From: a virus
Virus record (IMG/VR): IMGVR_UViG_3300027801_000180
Coordinates: 1 to 22,574 of that record
DNA: 22,574 nt
Reading direction: 5' to 3' (one strand)
The notes beneath the pieces are model-generated. The model was not told the DNA's origin, did not search any database, and saw only the letters and a list, made by a program, of their open reading frames with translations. The translations under genes were made by a program, and so were the position numbers. Below, in pieces: positions 21,666-22,574 of the stretch; position 1 is the stretch's first letter, and the number at the start of each line of letters is the position of its first letter.

Positions 21666-22394
21666 ATGAAAATATTATTAACCGGCCATAAAGGCTTTAT
21701 AGGTCAACATCTATATAACTTTCTAAAAGACAATCATACAATAATCGGTATAGACGATCAATCAGGTGATAACTTATTAACCTGTGATCTAAAACATAAC
21801 GTAGATTTAGTAATACATCTTGCTGGTCTTTCTGGCGTTAGAGATAGTTTAGATAGACCAACAGAATATTGGGAACAAAATGTAATCGCAGGTCAAAGAC
21901 TTTTCGATTATTTTAAAGACACAAGAATCCTATACGCAAGTTCTTCAACAGCACATGAACCATGGAAGAATCCATATGCTATGAGTAAATATGGTTTAGA
22001 ACAAATTGCCCATAAGAACAGTGTAGGTATGAGATTTACAACAGTATATGGTCCTAATGCTAGAGAACATATGTTGATACCAAGAATATTAAGAAATGAT
22101 GTTCCTTATATCAATACAAACCATAGTAGAGATTTTTTACATGTTGATGATTTAGTGAGAGCGATAAATAGTTTGATAAATTCAAACGTAAGGGGTATTA
22201 CAGATATAGGTTCCGGGAGAACAAACAATCTTGTAGAATTAATTGAATACTTTGGTATTGATTGTGAACGTGTTGTGGGAGAACAAAACGAAAGATTGGA
22301 TAACCTTGCTGATAATACCCTACTAAATAACTTAGGTTGGTCACCTCAAATTAATTTATATGACTACATAAAGGAGAACAAAAATGATAACTGA
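21666..22394 (+). CDS. compact NAD-dependent nucleotide-sugar epimerase/dehydratase (extended SDR)
   Basis: A 242-residue extended short-chain dehydrogenase/reductase. The Rossmann motif T-G7-x-x-G10-x-x-G13 opens the protein and D30/D31 end the second strand, which suits NAD. H-L-A-G at 51-54 follows. The catalytic set is S92-S-S-T95 with Y104-x-x-x-K108, and V-Y-G-P lies at 128-131. Such enzymes interconvert or modify UDP-, GDP- or dTDP-sugars; the substrate cannot be read from the sequence. It is about 70-100 residues shorter than typical cellular epimerases, mainly because of tight loops after the NAD-binding strand and in the C-terminal substrate domain. It lies just downstream of the fibre gene and overlaps the next gene by 11 nt. 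Confidence 0.88.
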   Translation: MKILLTGHKGFIGQHLYNFLKDNHTIIGIDDQSGDNLLTCDLKHNVDLVIHLAGLSGVRDSLDRPTEYWEQNVIAGQRLFDYFKDTRILYASSSTAHEPWKNPYAMSKYGLEQIAHKNSVGMRFTTVYGPNAREHMLIPRILRNDVPYINTNHSRDFLHVDDLVRAINSLINSNVRGITDIGSGRTNNLVELIEYFGIDCERVVGEQNERLDNLADNTLLNNLGWSPQINLYDYIKENKNDN

Positions 22395-22574
22395 AGAATA
22401 TCTAAAAGATAATTTTCTAACGGCATACTTTGTCGATAATGAAAGAATGAATATAGAAATACAAACAACAACGGAAGATAAGAAGTCTGTATTTACTACT
22501 ATCATACCATTCAAAGAAGAAAACCCTCAATATCAAGCGCTTAATAAATTTATGTCACTTGATCAATTACATGA
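22384..22574 (+). CDS. small protein of unknown function, 3' end beyond window
   Basis: A frame open from ATG 22384 to the window edge (63 codons visible), beginning MITEEYLKDNFLTAYFVDNE. AAGGAG lies 7 nt before the ATG inside the epimerase gene, the best ribosome site in the right half of the window. The visible part has a beta-like segment (NIEIQTTTEDKKSVFTTIIP) followed by E-E-N-P-Q-Y-Q-A-L. From memory, similar small proteins occur in cyanophage structural regions. The C-terminus is missing, so family and role cannot be given. Confidence 0.72.
   Translation, partial: MITEEYLKDNFLTAYFVDNERMNIEIQTTTEDKKSVFTTIIPFKEENPQYQALNKFMSLDQLH

Noticed and set aside
1-22574. tRNA genes, CRISPR arrays, IS elements, integrase or attachment sites
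   Set aside because: No cloverleaf, regularly spaced repeat, transposase or recombinase motif was seen by reading both strands; a dedicated tRNA scan could still find a divergent tRNA.

Overview
The window is AT-rich, tightly packed DNA from a T4-like tailed phage (contractile-tail myovirus) of the marine cyanophage/pelagiphage kind. The main evidence is a plus-strand block of virion genes: a PAAR spike tip, a gp25-type wedge protein, gp6, a large gp7-position protein, a gp8-type wedge protein, a 2036-residue structural protein, a small coiled-coil protein and a fibre-like protein. T4-type late promoter octamers (TATAAATA) and many small overlapping genes support the same conclusion. The sequence alone does not identify the host; an AT-rich marine bacterium such as SAR11, or a picocyanobacterium, is plausible.

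Layout. Positions 1 to about 6930 are read leftward, in short operons, each behind a strong sigma70-type promoter. The first operon from the centre is a GIY-YIG-like gene broken by a 39-bp tandem duplication (6170-6769). A single small gene follows (5802-6092). Next comes an envelope/lysis-like operon (2832-5745): a small cytosolic protein, a secreted protein, a SprT-like metalloprotease, an unknown protein, a membrane-anchored glucosaminidase, a coiled-coil membrane protein and a small lipoprotein. The last operon (105-2776) has nine compact genes and ends in an M15-type peptidoglycan peptidase. Three of these genes (52, 56 and 54 residues, at 559-717, 1859-2029 and 2832-2996) are easily missed or mis-started. 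A further sigma70 promoter is cut by the left edge.

Positions 7029 to the end are read rightward and form the late virion module. Three small genes come first (Cys-rich, unknown, and very basic), then the baseplate genes in the usual order and the fibre region. A compact nucleotide-sugar epimerase and a truncated small gene close the window.

The most unusual points are as follows. (1) A perfect 39-bp tandem duplication puts an in-frame amber codon into a GIY-YIG-like gene. (2) Three early promoters form a mosaic: the middle one shares its -10 and leader with one neighbour and its -35 and spacer with the other. (3) T4-type late octamers lie only 5-12 nt from start codons, which predicts leaderless or near-leaderless late mRNAs. 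(4) One such octamer on the minus strand would let the envelope/lysis genes be switched on late. (5) A short beta-type sequence motif recurs across three neighbouring baseplate genes. No tRNA, CRISPR array, IS element, integrase or convincing terminator was found.
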